Assembly: GCF_019857225.1 (NCBI RefSeq) | Contig: NZ_JAFJSY010000054.1 | Coordinates: 18,618 to 82,617, forward strand | Direction: 5' to 3' | Origin: Streptomyces plumbidurans | Lineage (GTDB): Bacteria > Actinomycetota > Actinomycetes > Streptomycetales > Streptomycetaceae | DNA length: 64,000 bases | Part shown: in pieces, positions 34,938 through 43,063 of the stretch | Position numbering within the stretch: the first letter of the stretch is position 1 | How the letters are laid out: the number at the start of each line of letters is the position of its first letter | Position numbers and translations under genes: made by a program | Notes under the pieces: model-generated | Told to the model about the DNA's origin: nothing | The model's input: only the letters and a program-made list of their open reading frames with translations | Database searches by the model: none

Positions 34938-35262
34938 CGTCAGCCGAAGCGTGGCAAGGTGTTCCGCTTCGCCGAGCCGGAGACCTGGGGTCGGCTGGAC
35001 GCGGCAGCCGTGCAGGTCACCGACCGGTACGGCACCGCCCGTGCCATGGTCTGGGACGGCATCCACCCCGCCTGACCACCCGCTCCGCGTGGAACGACCA
35101 CACCAGCGAACTCCCCATCATGCGAAAGCATGTTGATCAGCCTCCAGGTCGACCGCCTGCCCCTCGGTGGCGACCCGCTCTCGTTCTGGCTCTGGTCATC
35201 GGCCACCGGCTTGAACAGCGAGGAAGCCGCCATGCGCTGGCAGGCGTGGGTCCCGGAACCCC
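34938..35262 (+). mobile_element. Transposase remnant (DDE type, frameshifted)
   Basis: Three consecutive frames encode the middle of a Streptomyces DDE transposase of the putative-transposase group related to IS701. FRFAEPETWGRLDAAAVQV...RYGTARAMVWDGIHP spans 34938-35072. RLTTRSAWNDHTSELPI runs from about 35066. LISLQVDRLPLGGDPLSFWLWSSATGL begins at 35133. Both ends are missing and at least two indels break the frame. No terminal inverted repeats were found. This accounts for most of the gap 34874-35351. Confidence 0.75.
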
Positions 35263-35351
35263 CGCCCGCACGTGCGCTGACCGACCCGTGCATCAACCCA
35301 ACACCCGGCGTTGGTGTACCACTTGGATCGAAAACCCTGCGGCCTGGAGGA

Positions 35352-35960
35352 TCACCGCGTCAGGCGTTCGATCAGCGTTTGCCAGGCGTCGGCCAGGAGG
35401 TCGTAGATCTCCGCCGTTTCGTTCGCGTCGGTGTCGGGGCGCGAGAGGTAGAGCAGCAGGGGGCCCTCGAGGGCGGCGGTGAGCTGGATCGCGACGCCGG
35501 CGATGTTCGGCATCGGTGCTCCTTGCTGGAGCAGTACGCGGATGTGGAGTTGGGTCACCGAAGGGTCGCCGACCGGGGCGGGCTGATTGCGGTCGAGTGC
35601 GGCCCGCGCGATGACGTGGTGGTCCAGGAGGAAGGCGATGCGGGCGCGGCCGTAGGCGATGAGACGGTCGATGGGCTCGGCGCCCGGCCCCAGGGGCGGT
35701 GGCCCGGACATCACCTGTTCTTGGAACCGCCGCTCGTCCGCGTCGAGCAGCGCCCGGAAGATGCCGGCTCGGGTGCCGAAGTGGCGGAAGACGGTGCCCT
35801 TGCCGAGGCAGGCGCGTTCGGCGAGGCCGTCCATGGTGACCTTGTCCGCGCCGCACTCCGCGAGCATCTCGCGGGCGGTTTTGAGCAGGTGTTCGCGGTT
35901 GCGCACCGCGTCGGCGCGTTCGGCGCGCGGTTTTCCGAAGGGCACTACGGGGCGATCCAC
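35352..35960 (-). CDS. TetR-family regulator
   Basis: This is a 202-residue protein. HTH residues ~20-67 read REHLLKTAREMLAECGADKV, then MDGLAERACLGKGTVFRHFG. A TetR C-terminal domain of the SCO-type oxidoreductase regulators follows. It has a GTG start. It is divergent from the azoreductase-like gene across 164 bp, its likely target. Confidence 0.87.
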   Translation of the reverse strand: MDRPVVPFGKPRAERADAVRNREHLLKTAREMLAECGADKVTMDGLAERACLGKGTVFRHFGTRAGIFRALLDADERRFQEQVMSGPPPLGPGAEPIDRLIAYGRARIAFLLDHHVIARAALDRNQPAPVGDPSVTQLHIRVLLQQGAPMPNIAGVAIQLTAALEGPLLLYLSRPDTDANETAEIYDLLADAWQTLIERLTR

Positions 35961-36124
35961 AGGATCAACTTACAGGCACGACTATGAAGCGGGGTAAAGT
36001 CCGTTTATGCTGAGGCTGCGGCACGCCGGGCCCTTGGCCTGTCGCATTGCCACATCCATGGCACGTCCCGCACGACTCGCACGACCCATCCGTGGATTAC
36101 TGCTTCTACCGAGGGATCACGACC

Positions 36125-36757
36125 ATGAATCTGTTCCGCCTGGATGCCAGCATCCTGCCGAGCGCCTCCACCACCGCCGAGATCGCCGACATCATCGAGA
36201 CCGAGTGGACCGCGGCGCACCCTGGAGCCACGGTGACCCGGCGCCACCTCGGTACCGACACGCTGCCCGCTGACGCCTGGACACTCGCCACGACCGCGGG
36301 CTTCACCCCTGAAGGGGAGCGGACCCCGGCCCAACGCGAGGCGCTCGCCCTGGGTGCGGCGCTCGCCGAGGAGGTGCAGAACGCGGACGCTGCGGTCGTG
36401 GCCGTCCCGCTGTACAACTACGGCGTTTCCCAGCACTTCAAGGCCTGGGTGGACCTCGTCATCGCGGGCGCCGGCCCCACCACCCCGCTGCTCAAGGACA
36501 CACCGACCGTGCTGGTCACCTCGTTGGGAGGCGGCTATGGGCCCGGCACCCCCCGTGAGGGCTGGGACCACTCCACCCCCTACCTGCAGCGGATCCTCGC
36601 CGACGTCTGGGAGGCCGATCTGGCCGTCATCAAGCGAGAGTTGACCCTGGCCGCCACCGCGCCCGGCATGGAGAGCCTGCGAGACCTCGCTGCACAGCTG
36701 CACACCGACGCACTCGCCGCAGCCCGCGAGACAGGCAAGACGCTCGCCCGACGCTGA
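36125..36757 (+). CDS. azoR: FMN-dependent NADH:quinone/azo reductase (AcpD-like)
   Basis: This is a 210-residue flavodoxin-fold reductase. The N-terminal LFRLDASILPSAS is the phosphate loop. VVAVPLYNYGVSQHFKAWVDL is the AcpD signature that stacks on FMN, and TSLGGGYGPGTPREGWDH forms part of the active site. It reduces quinones or azo compounds with NAD(P)H in the cytosol. It is divergent from the TetR gene, which suggests induction by electrophiles or quinones. Confidence 0.85.
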   Translation: MNLFRLDASILPSASTTAEIADIIETEWTAAHPGATVTRRHLGTDTLPADAWTLATTAGFTPEGERTPAQREALALGAALAEEVQNADAAVVAVPLYNYGVSQHFKAWVDLVIAGAGPTTPLLKDTPTVLVTSLGGGYGPGTPREGWDHSTPYLQRILADVWEADLAVIKRELTLAATAPGMESLRDLAAQLHTDALAAARETGKTLARR

Positions 36758-36997
36758 CTGCGTCCGCCTGGTGGGGGGGGCGACCGCGCGCCACGTCCCC
36801 CGCCGGGGCAGGCGCCGTGGTGGTGTGCCCCGGTGAGGCCGGCCGCGTGCCGGCGGATCGGTCAACAAGCCGTTCCCCAGCCGCTCGCCTCTATCCCCGC
36901 GAGAACCCGGCGGACCGTGCGCGAAGCAGGGCTGCCGACCCACTTCCTACGTGTTGACGTCTCTGGGCACCTTGCTCGCGCGGCGGTGGCCGGCCGC

Positions 36998-37879
36998 TCA
37001 CTTCTTGGGCGGCGAGTTCTGCGCGGGATGCGACGGTCCGTGATCCGTGACGGATCCGCCAGGCCGCCCGGCGAGAGGGGTGGAGTCGAGATAGCGGATC
37101 TCGTAGGCGCGTTCAGTGAAGCGCCAGCCCTCCGGGGTGCGCTCGTAACGGTCGTGGTAGATCCCGTAGTTGAGGTGTGAGGTGCCGTCACGCATCCAGA
37201 TGATTTCGGAGAGATGGGCGCGGCCGGTCGCGGTGTCTCCTGAGAGCAAGGTGACCCCTGAGTGGGTCGTCTGGACGAAGACCTCGAAGTGGGACTCGCG
37301 TTGCTGCCCGAGCGTCCGAATGCTGTCGCGGCCGGCGGCCTCGATGCCGGCGGCCGGAATCCGGACGACGCCGTCGGGTGTGAAGAGTGAGGCAAGTCGG
37401 TCGTGGTCGTTCATCATGGCGGCGTCTGTGAAGTGAGCGCGTAGCGCGTCGATCTCGATGCGGTCTTGCAGCTCGTCCCGTTCGCTTGTCGCCGCCTCGC
37501 TCACCAGTCGCCCGCCGACGGCGGTGCGTTCGTCGCGCGTGGTCACCAGGTCGACGACGATCGCGTCGCGATGTTGCTCGCCGAGCGCCGTGGCGACCGC
37601 GTCTGTCACTGCTGCGACGAGCCGGGCCGCGATGTCCGGGCCGTCGGGCCCGGCCAGCGCCTTGTCCCGGATGGCGAGCGTCACGGTCGGCCCCACTTCG
37701 TGGCGGGCAACCCCTCCGACGGCCCAGCGGCCGACGGCGAGGCCGACGAGTCGTACGACCACGAGGCTGCGAGCCCACTCGCCGTAGACGGAGGTGACCG
37801 CATCCGTGAGGCGGGCGCTGAGGTCGTTCTCGTGGCCGGTGAGCTGAGGCTCGAGAGCGTGGACGGTGAGATGAGGCAT
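36998..37879 (-). CDS. Fusion of a tautomerase-like domain and an NTF2/SnoaL-like domain
   Basis: This is a 293-residue protein. The N-terminal ~125 residues begin MPHLTVHALEPQLTG, placing Pro directly after the initiator Met as in 4-oxalocrotonate tautomerases. They contain two tautomerase-like halves (AARLVAAVTDAVATALG, then AIVVDLV). The C-terminal ~135 residues are a SnoaL/NTF2 fold (IDALRAHFTDAAMMNDHDRLASLFTPDGVV to WRFTERAYEIRYLD). The start at 37879 is fixed by the catalytic-proline rule. It lies 52 nt downstream of the FMN reductase gene on the same strand. The two-domain arrangement is uncommon. Role unknown. Confidence 0.75.
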   Translation of the reverse strand: MPHLTVHALEPQLTGHENDLSARLTDAVTSVYGEWARSLVVVRLVGLAVGRWAVGGVARHEVGPTVTLAIRDKALAGPDGPDIAARLVAAVTDAVATALGEQHRDAIVVDLVTTRDERTAVGGRLVSEAATSERDELQDRIEIDALRAHFTDAAMMNDHDRLASLFTPDGVVRIPAAGIEAAGRDSIRTLGQQRESHFEVFVQTTHSGVTLLSGDTATGRAHLSEIIWMRDGTSHLNYGIYHDRYERTPEGWRFTERAYEIRYLDSTPLAGRPGGSVTDHGPSHPAQNSPPKK

Positions 37880-37931
37880 GGCTGGTCGTCTCTCTTCTGG
37901 TTTGCATCGGTTGTCCCGCAGGTGCGGCAGC

Positions 37932-38510
37932 TCAGGCGACGGGCGCCGGGTGGGCGCTACGCACAGGTTCGAGTGCCTCGGTCCAGGCGACGACACGGTC
38001 CAGCAGGTCCTCCAGCGAGCGAGCCCTGGAGTCGTTCGGAGCGAACACCGAGTAGTTCTCGAAGTCCGCGGCCAGGTGGAGGGAGACCTGGGCCGGCACG
38101 TCGGCGAGTCCGAGCAGACCGCAGATCTGCCGCAGTTGGGCCGCGGACCCGGTGCCGCCGGCGACGCCGTAGGAGACGATTCCGGCGGCCTTGTTGGCCC
38201 AGCCGGTGTAGACGAAGTCGATGGCGTTCTTGAGGGCCGCGGGGAGCTGGTTGTTGTACTCCGGCGTGACGAACACGAATCCGTCGTACGCGTCGATCGT
38301 GCGCACCCAGGCCTGCGCCTCGGGGCCTCCGGTTCCGCCCATGGCGGGTGGAAGGGTCTGATCGAAGAGCGGAAGGCGGAACTCGGCGAGATCGACGAGC
38401 TCGAACTCGGCGTCCGACCTTGACGTCGAGACGTCGTGGACCCACGCGGCGACCTGCGCGCCGAGCCGTCCCGGACGGGTGCTGCCGATGATGATGCCGA
38501 TCTTGGTCAT
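37932..38510 (-). CDS. NADPH-dependent FMN reductase
   Basis: This is a 192-residue flavodoxin-like reductase. The phosphate loop GSTRPGRLG is at residues ~9-17, VTPEYNNQLPAALKNAIDFVY is the family signature, and GVAGGTGSAAQLRQICG follows. It supplies reduced FMN or reduces quinones/chromate-like substrates. It is the first gene of a leftward pair with the tautomerase-NTF2 fusion. It is divergent from the ECF41 sigma factor gene, a class usually encoded beside its oxidoreductase targets. Confidence 0.87.
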   Translation of the reverse strand: MTKIGIIIGSTRPGRLGAQVAAWVHDVSTSRSDAEFELVDLAEFRLPLFDQTLPPAMGGTGGPEAQAWVRTIDAYDGFVFVTPEYNNQLPAALKNAIDFVYTGWANKAAGIVSYGVAGGTGSAAQLRQICGLLGLADVPAQVSLHLAADFENYSVFAPNDSRARSLEDLLDRVVAWTEALEPVRSAHPAPVA

Positions 38511-38666
38511 GTCGCATTCTCCTGTTGCGAATCGGGGCGAACCACAGACATGCGGTCGCCGTTGTGGTCGGCCGATGCAGTAGGCGGGTGTGCCCACACC
38601 GACACAGGCACGGACACCCACACCCACACCGACGCGGCAGCGGCCTCGATCGTCAGGAGCTCAGCT

Positions 38667-38696
38667 GAGCCGAGCCGAGTCGAGTCGAGTCGAGCC
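38667..38696. repeat. Pentanucleotide tandem repeat (GAGYC x6)
   Basis: Six head-to-tail copies of GAGCC or GAGTC fill 38667-38696. They lie between the divergent FMN reductase and the sigma factor gene, about 90-120 bp before the sigma start. A second loosely repetitive CACACC/GACAC stretch lies at 38590-38635. Confidence 0.75.
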
Positions 38697-38787
38697 GCCG
38701 TCGTCCTCGCCCCCTGACATCGGCGGCGCCTGATTCGTCGTATCTCGCGGGACGATGCGTACGTGGCGAGCGAAGGGCACTGACCGG

Positions 38788-39723
38788 ATGGACAGCACAG
38801 GCGGAAATGAGGGTGCTTTGGCGCGTGGTGATGAGGACGAGCCGCTCATGTCGGAGCGGCGCAACCTCGCCAATCTCGCCTACCGGCTGCTCGGCTCGCT
38901 GACCGAGGCGGAGGATGCCGTCCAGGAGGCGTACGCGCGCTGGTTCGCACAGCCTGCCGAGCGCCGGACCGCTGTCGCGAATCCCGCAGCCTGGCTGAAC
39001 ACTGTCGTGAGTCGGATCTGCATGGACCAGCTCCGTTCGGCGCGTATGCGCCGGGAGCGCTACGTCGGTGAGTGGATTCCGGAGCCACTGCCTGCGCGCG
39101 CCGAGTGGAGCGCGCTCTCCCACGGATCCACGGCGACGGACCCCGCCGACCACATCACGTTGGACGAGTCCGTCGAGATGGCGTTCCTGGTCGTGCTCGA
39201 CTCGATGACGCCGGCCGAGCGGGTCGCGTTCATGCTGCACGATGTGTTCCGGGTGCCGTTCAACGAGGTCGCCGAGATCGTCGGCCGCACGCCGGGTGCC
39301 TGTCGTGAACTGGCTTCGTCGGGGCGTCGGCGCGTGGCCGCTGCCCGCACCCGCGAAGCCGGGGCGCCGGGGCGTTCGGCCATCGTCGGTGAGTTCCGGC
39401 AGGCGTGGCAGGCCAAGGACGTGGATGCTTTGGTACGGCTCCTCGACCCGTCGGTCGTCGCCATCGCCGACGGCGGCGGTCGCGCGATGGCCTCGCCGGT
39501 GCCTGTCCAGGGCCACCTCCGAGTCGCGGAGTTCCTGGTACACCTGGCGGAGCTGGCGGGTCGGCTCGATCTCCTTGAGCGGACCGTCAATGGCCAGCCG
39601 GGCCTCGTAGCTGTGAACGGGGGTCAGGTGCTGACCGTGTACGCGTTCGACATCGGCGAGGACCGCATCCGGCGTATCTGGGCGATCCGCAACCCGGACA
39701 AGCTGCGTTCATGGGGCAGTTGA
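38788..39723 (+). CDS. ECF41-type RNA polymerase sigma factor (SigJ-like)
   Basis: This is a 311-residue ECF sigma factor. Region 2 (LANLAYRLLGSLTEAEDAVQEAYARW) and region 4 (MTPAERVAFMLHDVFRVPFNEVAEIVGRTPGACRELASSGRRR) are followed by a SnoaL-like C-terminal extension. Two family hallmarks are visible: the linker motif WIPEPLP and the tail motif NPDKL, both known to tune ECF41 activity. No anti-sigma factor is adjacent, as expected for ECF41. ATG 38755 is an alternative start. The AAGGG before 38788 favours the shorter form. Likely targets are the divergent FMN reductase pair and perhaps the VOC gene. Confidence 0.88.
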   Translation: MDSTGGNEGALARGDEDEPLMSERRNLANLAYRLLGSLTEAEDAVQEAYARWFAQPAERRTAVANPAAWLNTVVSRICMDQLRSARMRRERYVGEWIPEPLPARAEWSALSHGSTATDPADHITLDESVEMAFLVVLDSMTPAERVAFMLHDVFRVPFNEVAEIVGRTPGACRELASSGRRRVAAARTREAGAPGRSAIVGEFRQAWQAKDVDALVRLLDPSVVAIADGGGRAMASPVPVQGHLRVAEFLVHLAELAGRLDLLERTVNGQPGLVAVNGGQVLTVYAFDIGEDRIRRIWAIRNPDKLRSWGS

Positions 39724-39814
39724 GGTGCGCGTCGACCCGTCGAGCCTGACAACTCCCGCTGCAAGGACGTCGAGCGGTGGACCGGATCACTCGGATCTCG
39801 GAGAGGAAGCACCG

Positions 39815-40267
39815 ATGTCGCTCAACGCCCATACCCTCCACCTGACCGCCCGCGGCACGGACGAGGCGTCCGCCTGGTATCAACAAGCCTTCGGAGCCAC
39901 CGAACTCACCAGGCTGGTGGTTCCCGGCGGCCGGCTGATCCACGTCCAGCTCCGCATCGGGACGCTCACCCTGATGCTGGCCGACGAGTTCCCTGAACTG
40001 GAGTCCTTCGGGCCGCAGCACTTCGGCGGAACCTACGGTGCGATCTACTTGCATGTCGACGATGTCGACGCCGCCTGGCAGCGGGCCGTGGGTGCCGGGG
40101 CCGCGGTGATCCGCCCGTTGAGCGATACGTTCTGGGGCGAGCGAGAAGGCCAGCTGCTCGACCCGTTCGGCCATCGGTGGGGGCTCACACAGCATCTGCG
40201 TGACGTCCCGCCCGCCGAGCTGCAGAAGCTCACGACCGAAGCGTTCTCCGGGCTTGCCGGGGGGTGA
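39815..40267 (+). CDS. VOC (glyoxalase/PhnB-like) family protein
   Basis: This is a 150-residue protein with paired beta-alpha-beta-beta-beta units. The segment starting ARGTDEASAWYQQAFGATELTR and GEREGQLLDPFGHRWGLTQH resemble PhnB/glyoxalase-like proteins. ATG 39815 follows GGAGAGGAAG. It lies 91 nt behind the sigma gene on the same strand. Metal-dependent chemistry or ligand sequestration is possible, but the substrate is unknown. Confidence 0.83.
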   Translation: MSLNAHTLHLTARGTDEASAWYQQAFGATELTRLVVPGGRLIHVQLRIGTLTLMLADEFPELESFGPQHFGGTYGAIYLHVDDVDAAWQRAVGAGAAVIRPLSDTFWGEREGQLLDPFGHRWGLTQHLRDVPPAELQKLTTEAFSGLAGG

Positions 40268-40412
40268 GTGCTGTGGTGCCGGTGACGGGTTTTCTGAGGG
40301 GTTTCCCACGGGCGGAACGCAATCTCGCCAGTGTGGGAATTTCTGGCTGTGGCAGTGGGCTGCGCAGGGTGTGACAAGCTGTGCTTCTCATCCCGGGATC
40401 CAGGAGGCCGTC

Positions 40413-40655
40413 ATGACCGAAGAGTCTGCATCGCCAGAAGGCACAGAGCCGGCCGACACCGAGACGGGCGCTCTCACGCCCGACGAAGACGGTAACTACG
40501 ACCTCAAGCGCAAGTTCCGGGAAGCCCTCGCCCGCAAGCGTGGCCTCCAGGCTGATGGCGCCGAGTCAGCTGCACACGCCGATGGGTCAAAGATCCGTGC
40601 CGCGCACGGCCCGGTCGCCGGCCAGCGGTCGTTCCGCCGCAAGAGCGGCGGCTGA
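40413..40655 (+). CDS. DUF5302 small protein
   Basis: This is an 80-residue, highly charged and probably disordered protein. It has the family core DLKRKFREALARKRG and tail GPVAGQRSFRRKSGG. The ATG follows CAGGAGG. DUF5302 is common in Streptomyces with no defined function. Confidence 0.85.
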   Translation: MTEESASPEGTEPADTETGALTPDEDGNYDLKRKFREALARKRGLQADGAESAAHADGSKIRAAHGPVAGQRSFRRKSGG

Positions 40656-40664
40656 TCGATCAGG

Positions 40665-41067
40665 TGCTGCGCGGAGACCTGCGCCGCATCCTGATCGACT
40701 CGGGTCGACCGTGGCGACCGGCCTCCTCGTCGGCGCGGACGGGCGCCTGGTCGAGGGTCCGGCCGCTGCTCTCCGATGCGAAGCCCCGAAGCCCGAGTAC
40801 GTCGGCACGTCGTTCATCGAGACCTACCTGTACGACGCCGACCGGCGCCACCCCGCAGCGGCCAAGGCCACCGGCGACGGTTCCCTTTTCGCCGTCACCA
40901 CCGGCAAGGGGATCCTCGGCCATCGCGAGGCCGACGCCGTACTGCACACCTACGTCGCGCTGAACAAGCCGCAGGAGTGGATCGCCGCCCCGAATGGGCG
41001 CCTGACCTCACTACGCTCATCACCGATGGGGAAACCACCCTGGTCCCGTTGCGCACAACCCGCGTAG
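40665..41067 (+). pseudogene. FAD-dependent monooxygenase fragment
   Basis: This contains internal pieces of a TetX/aromatic-hydroxylase-like flavoprotein in different frames. QVLRGDLRRILIDSG runs from about 40660. STVATGLLVGADG joins SFIETYLYDADRRHPAAAKA...KPQEWIAAP in a second frame. ITDGETTLVPL near 41020 is in a third. The N-terminal FAD motif and the C-terminal GD motif are absent. It begins right after the DUF5302 stop and is truncated before the convergent LysR gene. Confidence 0.75.
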
Positions 41068-41131
41068 GTCTGCTGGCGTGGGTCTCGCCGCGCCTTCACG
41101 GCCGTACGGCACTGAGGTTGCGCCGTGCCGG

Positions 41132-42040
41132 CTACGACGTTGCCGGCGCCCTCGCCAGCGCGGTTCGCGCCAGCCCGCGGAGCCAGGCGTGGGCGCGGTC
41201 GGTGTCGTAGCGCTGATGCCATGACAGGTATACGGGTGCGGGCGGGAGTTCGAGCGGGAGGGGGAGTACGACCAGGCCCAGGTCGGCGACCAGTGAGTGG
41301 GTGGTGGCTTGGGGGACGCTGACCAGAAGGTCGGAGCCGCGCGCGAACTCCAGCGCGGCCGGTTCCGTGGGCGCGGTCGCCACCACGCGGCGGGTGAGGC
41401 CGAGCCGGGCGAGGGCGGCGTCGACAACATTGCTGAGGTTCCCGCGTCGCGAGACGGTGACGTGCTCGGCGTCGGCGTACCGCTGTGCGGTGACGGTCCT
41501 GACGCGGGTGAGGGGGTGCGCCTGCCTCATGACGACGACGAGACGGGACTCGCCCACGGTCTCGCAACGGACGTCCGGTGCGCTCGGGCGGTTGGCGTTC
41601 GCCTCCAGGTCCACCTCGCCGCGCCGCAACTCGGGGGTGTCGATGCTCGATTCCGCCACGAAGCGCAATCGCACGCCCGGCGCCGCTTCACGCACGGCCG
41701 ACAGCAGTGCAGGGCCACTCAAGGCGACCAGCGAGTCGTGCCAGCGGAGGGTGAAGGTGCGCTCCAACGTTGACAGATCGAGTTCACGGCTCGGTGCCAG
41801 CACCCCCTGGACCTGCTGCAGCAGCTCGTGCACCTGTTCCCGGACGCCGAGCGCGTATGGCGTCGGCGTCATCGTGCGCCCGGTGCGCACCAGGATCTGA
41901 TCCCCGGTCGTGCGCCGAATGCGACCCAGGCTCCGGCTCATCGCGGGGGCGGTGACATGCATGCGTTCGGCGGCCCCGGCCACACTGCCCTCTTCCAGCA
42001 GCGCGTCGAGCGCTGCCAGCAGATTCAGATCCAATTGCAT
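41132..42040 (-). CDS. LysR-family regulator
   Basis: This is a 302-residue protein. The HTH occupies residues 1-60 (LLAALDALLEEGSVAGAAERMHVTAPAMSRSLGRIR), followed by an effector domain. It is divergent from the IMPase-like gene across 138 bp, which contains ATGCAT and AT-rich sequence near 42062-42082. It likely controls the IMPase-like/oxidoreductase pair. Confidence 0.87.
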   Translation of the reverse strand: MQLDLNLLAALDALLEEGSVAGAAERMHVTAPAMSRSLGRIRRTTGDQILVRTGRTMTPTPYALGVREQVHELLQQVQGVLAPSRELDLSTLERTFTLRWHDSLVALSGPALLSAVREAAPGVRLRFVAESSIDTPELRRGEVDLEANANRPSAPDVRCETVGESRLVVVMRQAHPLTRVRTVTAQRYADAEHVTVSRRGNLSNVVDAALARLGLTRRVVATAPTEPAALEFARGSDLLVSVPQATTHSLVADLGLVVLPLPLELPPAPVYLSWHQRYDTDRAHAWLRGLARTALARAPATS

Positions 42041-42178
42041 GTGAGTAATCCTAGCCGTTCTTTACATGCATTTGATGTTAATCAAGGGGGTGGATACCGT
42101 CGATTCCAGAGCGCTGAACGCGACGCGCACACCCCGGCCGATTGGTCCCAACACCTGCTGTTCGCAAGGGAGTTCACC

Positions 42179-42997
42179 ATGTCCGAAATAGCTCGGACCG
42201 CCGACGTCGCCGCCTCCGACGCCGACCTGCTCGACCAGACCGCGAGCGCCGTGCGCGCGGCCGGTTCGGCGCTGCGCGAGCGCTTCGGCGAGGTGGTCCG
42301 CTACCAGTCCCGCGAAGAACTGACGCGCGCGCTCGCCGTCAACGACGACGCGGCTCTCGACATCCTGCGCCCCCGCCTCACGCGCCTGCGCCCGGACGCC
42401 CGCTGGGTGGAGGAGGAGCTGGACGGCGGGGCGTTGCCGCCCGGCGAATGGTGGGTCGTGGATCCGGCCGAAGGCAACATCAACCACCTGCACGCCCTGC
42501 CGGACTGGGCGGTGACCGCCACCCTGGTGCGCGAGAACCAGCCGGTGCTCACCGCGGTCCACCTGCCGTTGACCGGCGAGACCTACACCGCGCTCACCGG
42601 CGCGGGCGCCCACCTCGACGGCCGGCCGCTGCACGTCTCCCGGACCGCGGAACTCGGCCTGAGCATCGTGGCCACCAGCCAGGCCCGGCCGGAGGAGGAC
42701 GAGAAGGTCGTACGGCGCGTCGGCTCCTCGATCACCGCGATGCTCTTCGACGCGCTCGTCGTCCGCACCTCCGTGCCCGCGACCCTGCACCTGGTGAACG
42801 TGGCCGCCGGCCGGATCGACGCCTTCTGGCAGTTCGCCGGCGCCCGCGCGGATCTGCTGCCCGGGGCGCTGCTCGTCACCGAGGCCGGCGGACGGATCTC
42901 GGAGGCCGAGGGCCGCCGCTGGACCCCGCAGAGCGAGAGCTTGCTGGCCGCCGCGCCCGGCGTCCACGCCGAGGCCGTCGCCACGCTCTCACGCTGA
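42179..42997 (+). CDS. Inositol-monophosphatase-family protein
   Basis: This is a 272-residue protein of the IMPase/FBPase superfamily. The metal-binding Glu pair lies in WVEEEL (~77-81). The signature that normally reads DPxDG is DPAEG (residues 95-99), so one metal-ligand Asp is Glu. The C-terminal ligand usually in the W(D/A)xAAG segment appears as FAGARADLLPGALLVTEAGG. Altered ligands leave the hydrolase activity uncertain. Start ATG 42179 follows AAGGGAG. It forms an operon with the oxidoreductase 66 nt downstream. Confidence 0.78.
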   Translation: MSEIARTADVAASDADLLDQTASAVRAAGSALRERFGEVVRYQSREELTRALAVNDDAALDILRPRLTRLRPDARWVEEELDGGALPPGEWWVVDPAEGNINHLHALPDWAVTATLVRENQPVLTAVHLPLTGETYTALTGAGAHLDGRPLHVSRTAELGLSIVATSQARPEEDEKVVRRVGSSITAMLFDALVVRTSVPATLHLVNVAAGRIDAFWQFAGARADLLPGALLVTEAGGRISEAEGRRWTPQSESLLAAAPGVHAEAVATLSR

Positions 42998-43028
42998 CCG
43001 GCCCGCCACGCTCTCACGCTGACCGGCC
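42979..43028 (+). repeat. Exact 25-bp tandem duplication across a stop codon
   Basis: Bases 42979-43003 repeat exactly as 43004-43028. The unit contains the last codons and TGA of the IMPase-like gene, so a second copy of that C-terminus with stop lies untranslated behind the first. Confidence 0.85.
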
Positions 43029-43063
43029 CCCACAACCTGCTTGTCCAGAAGGAGCAGATCATC

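Noticed and set aside
38590..38635. CRISPR-like or minisatellite array
   Set aside because: The CACACC/GACAC run is irregular, with no spacers and no cas genes in the window.
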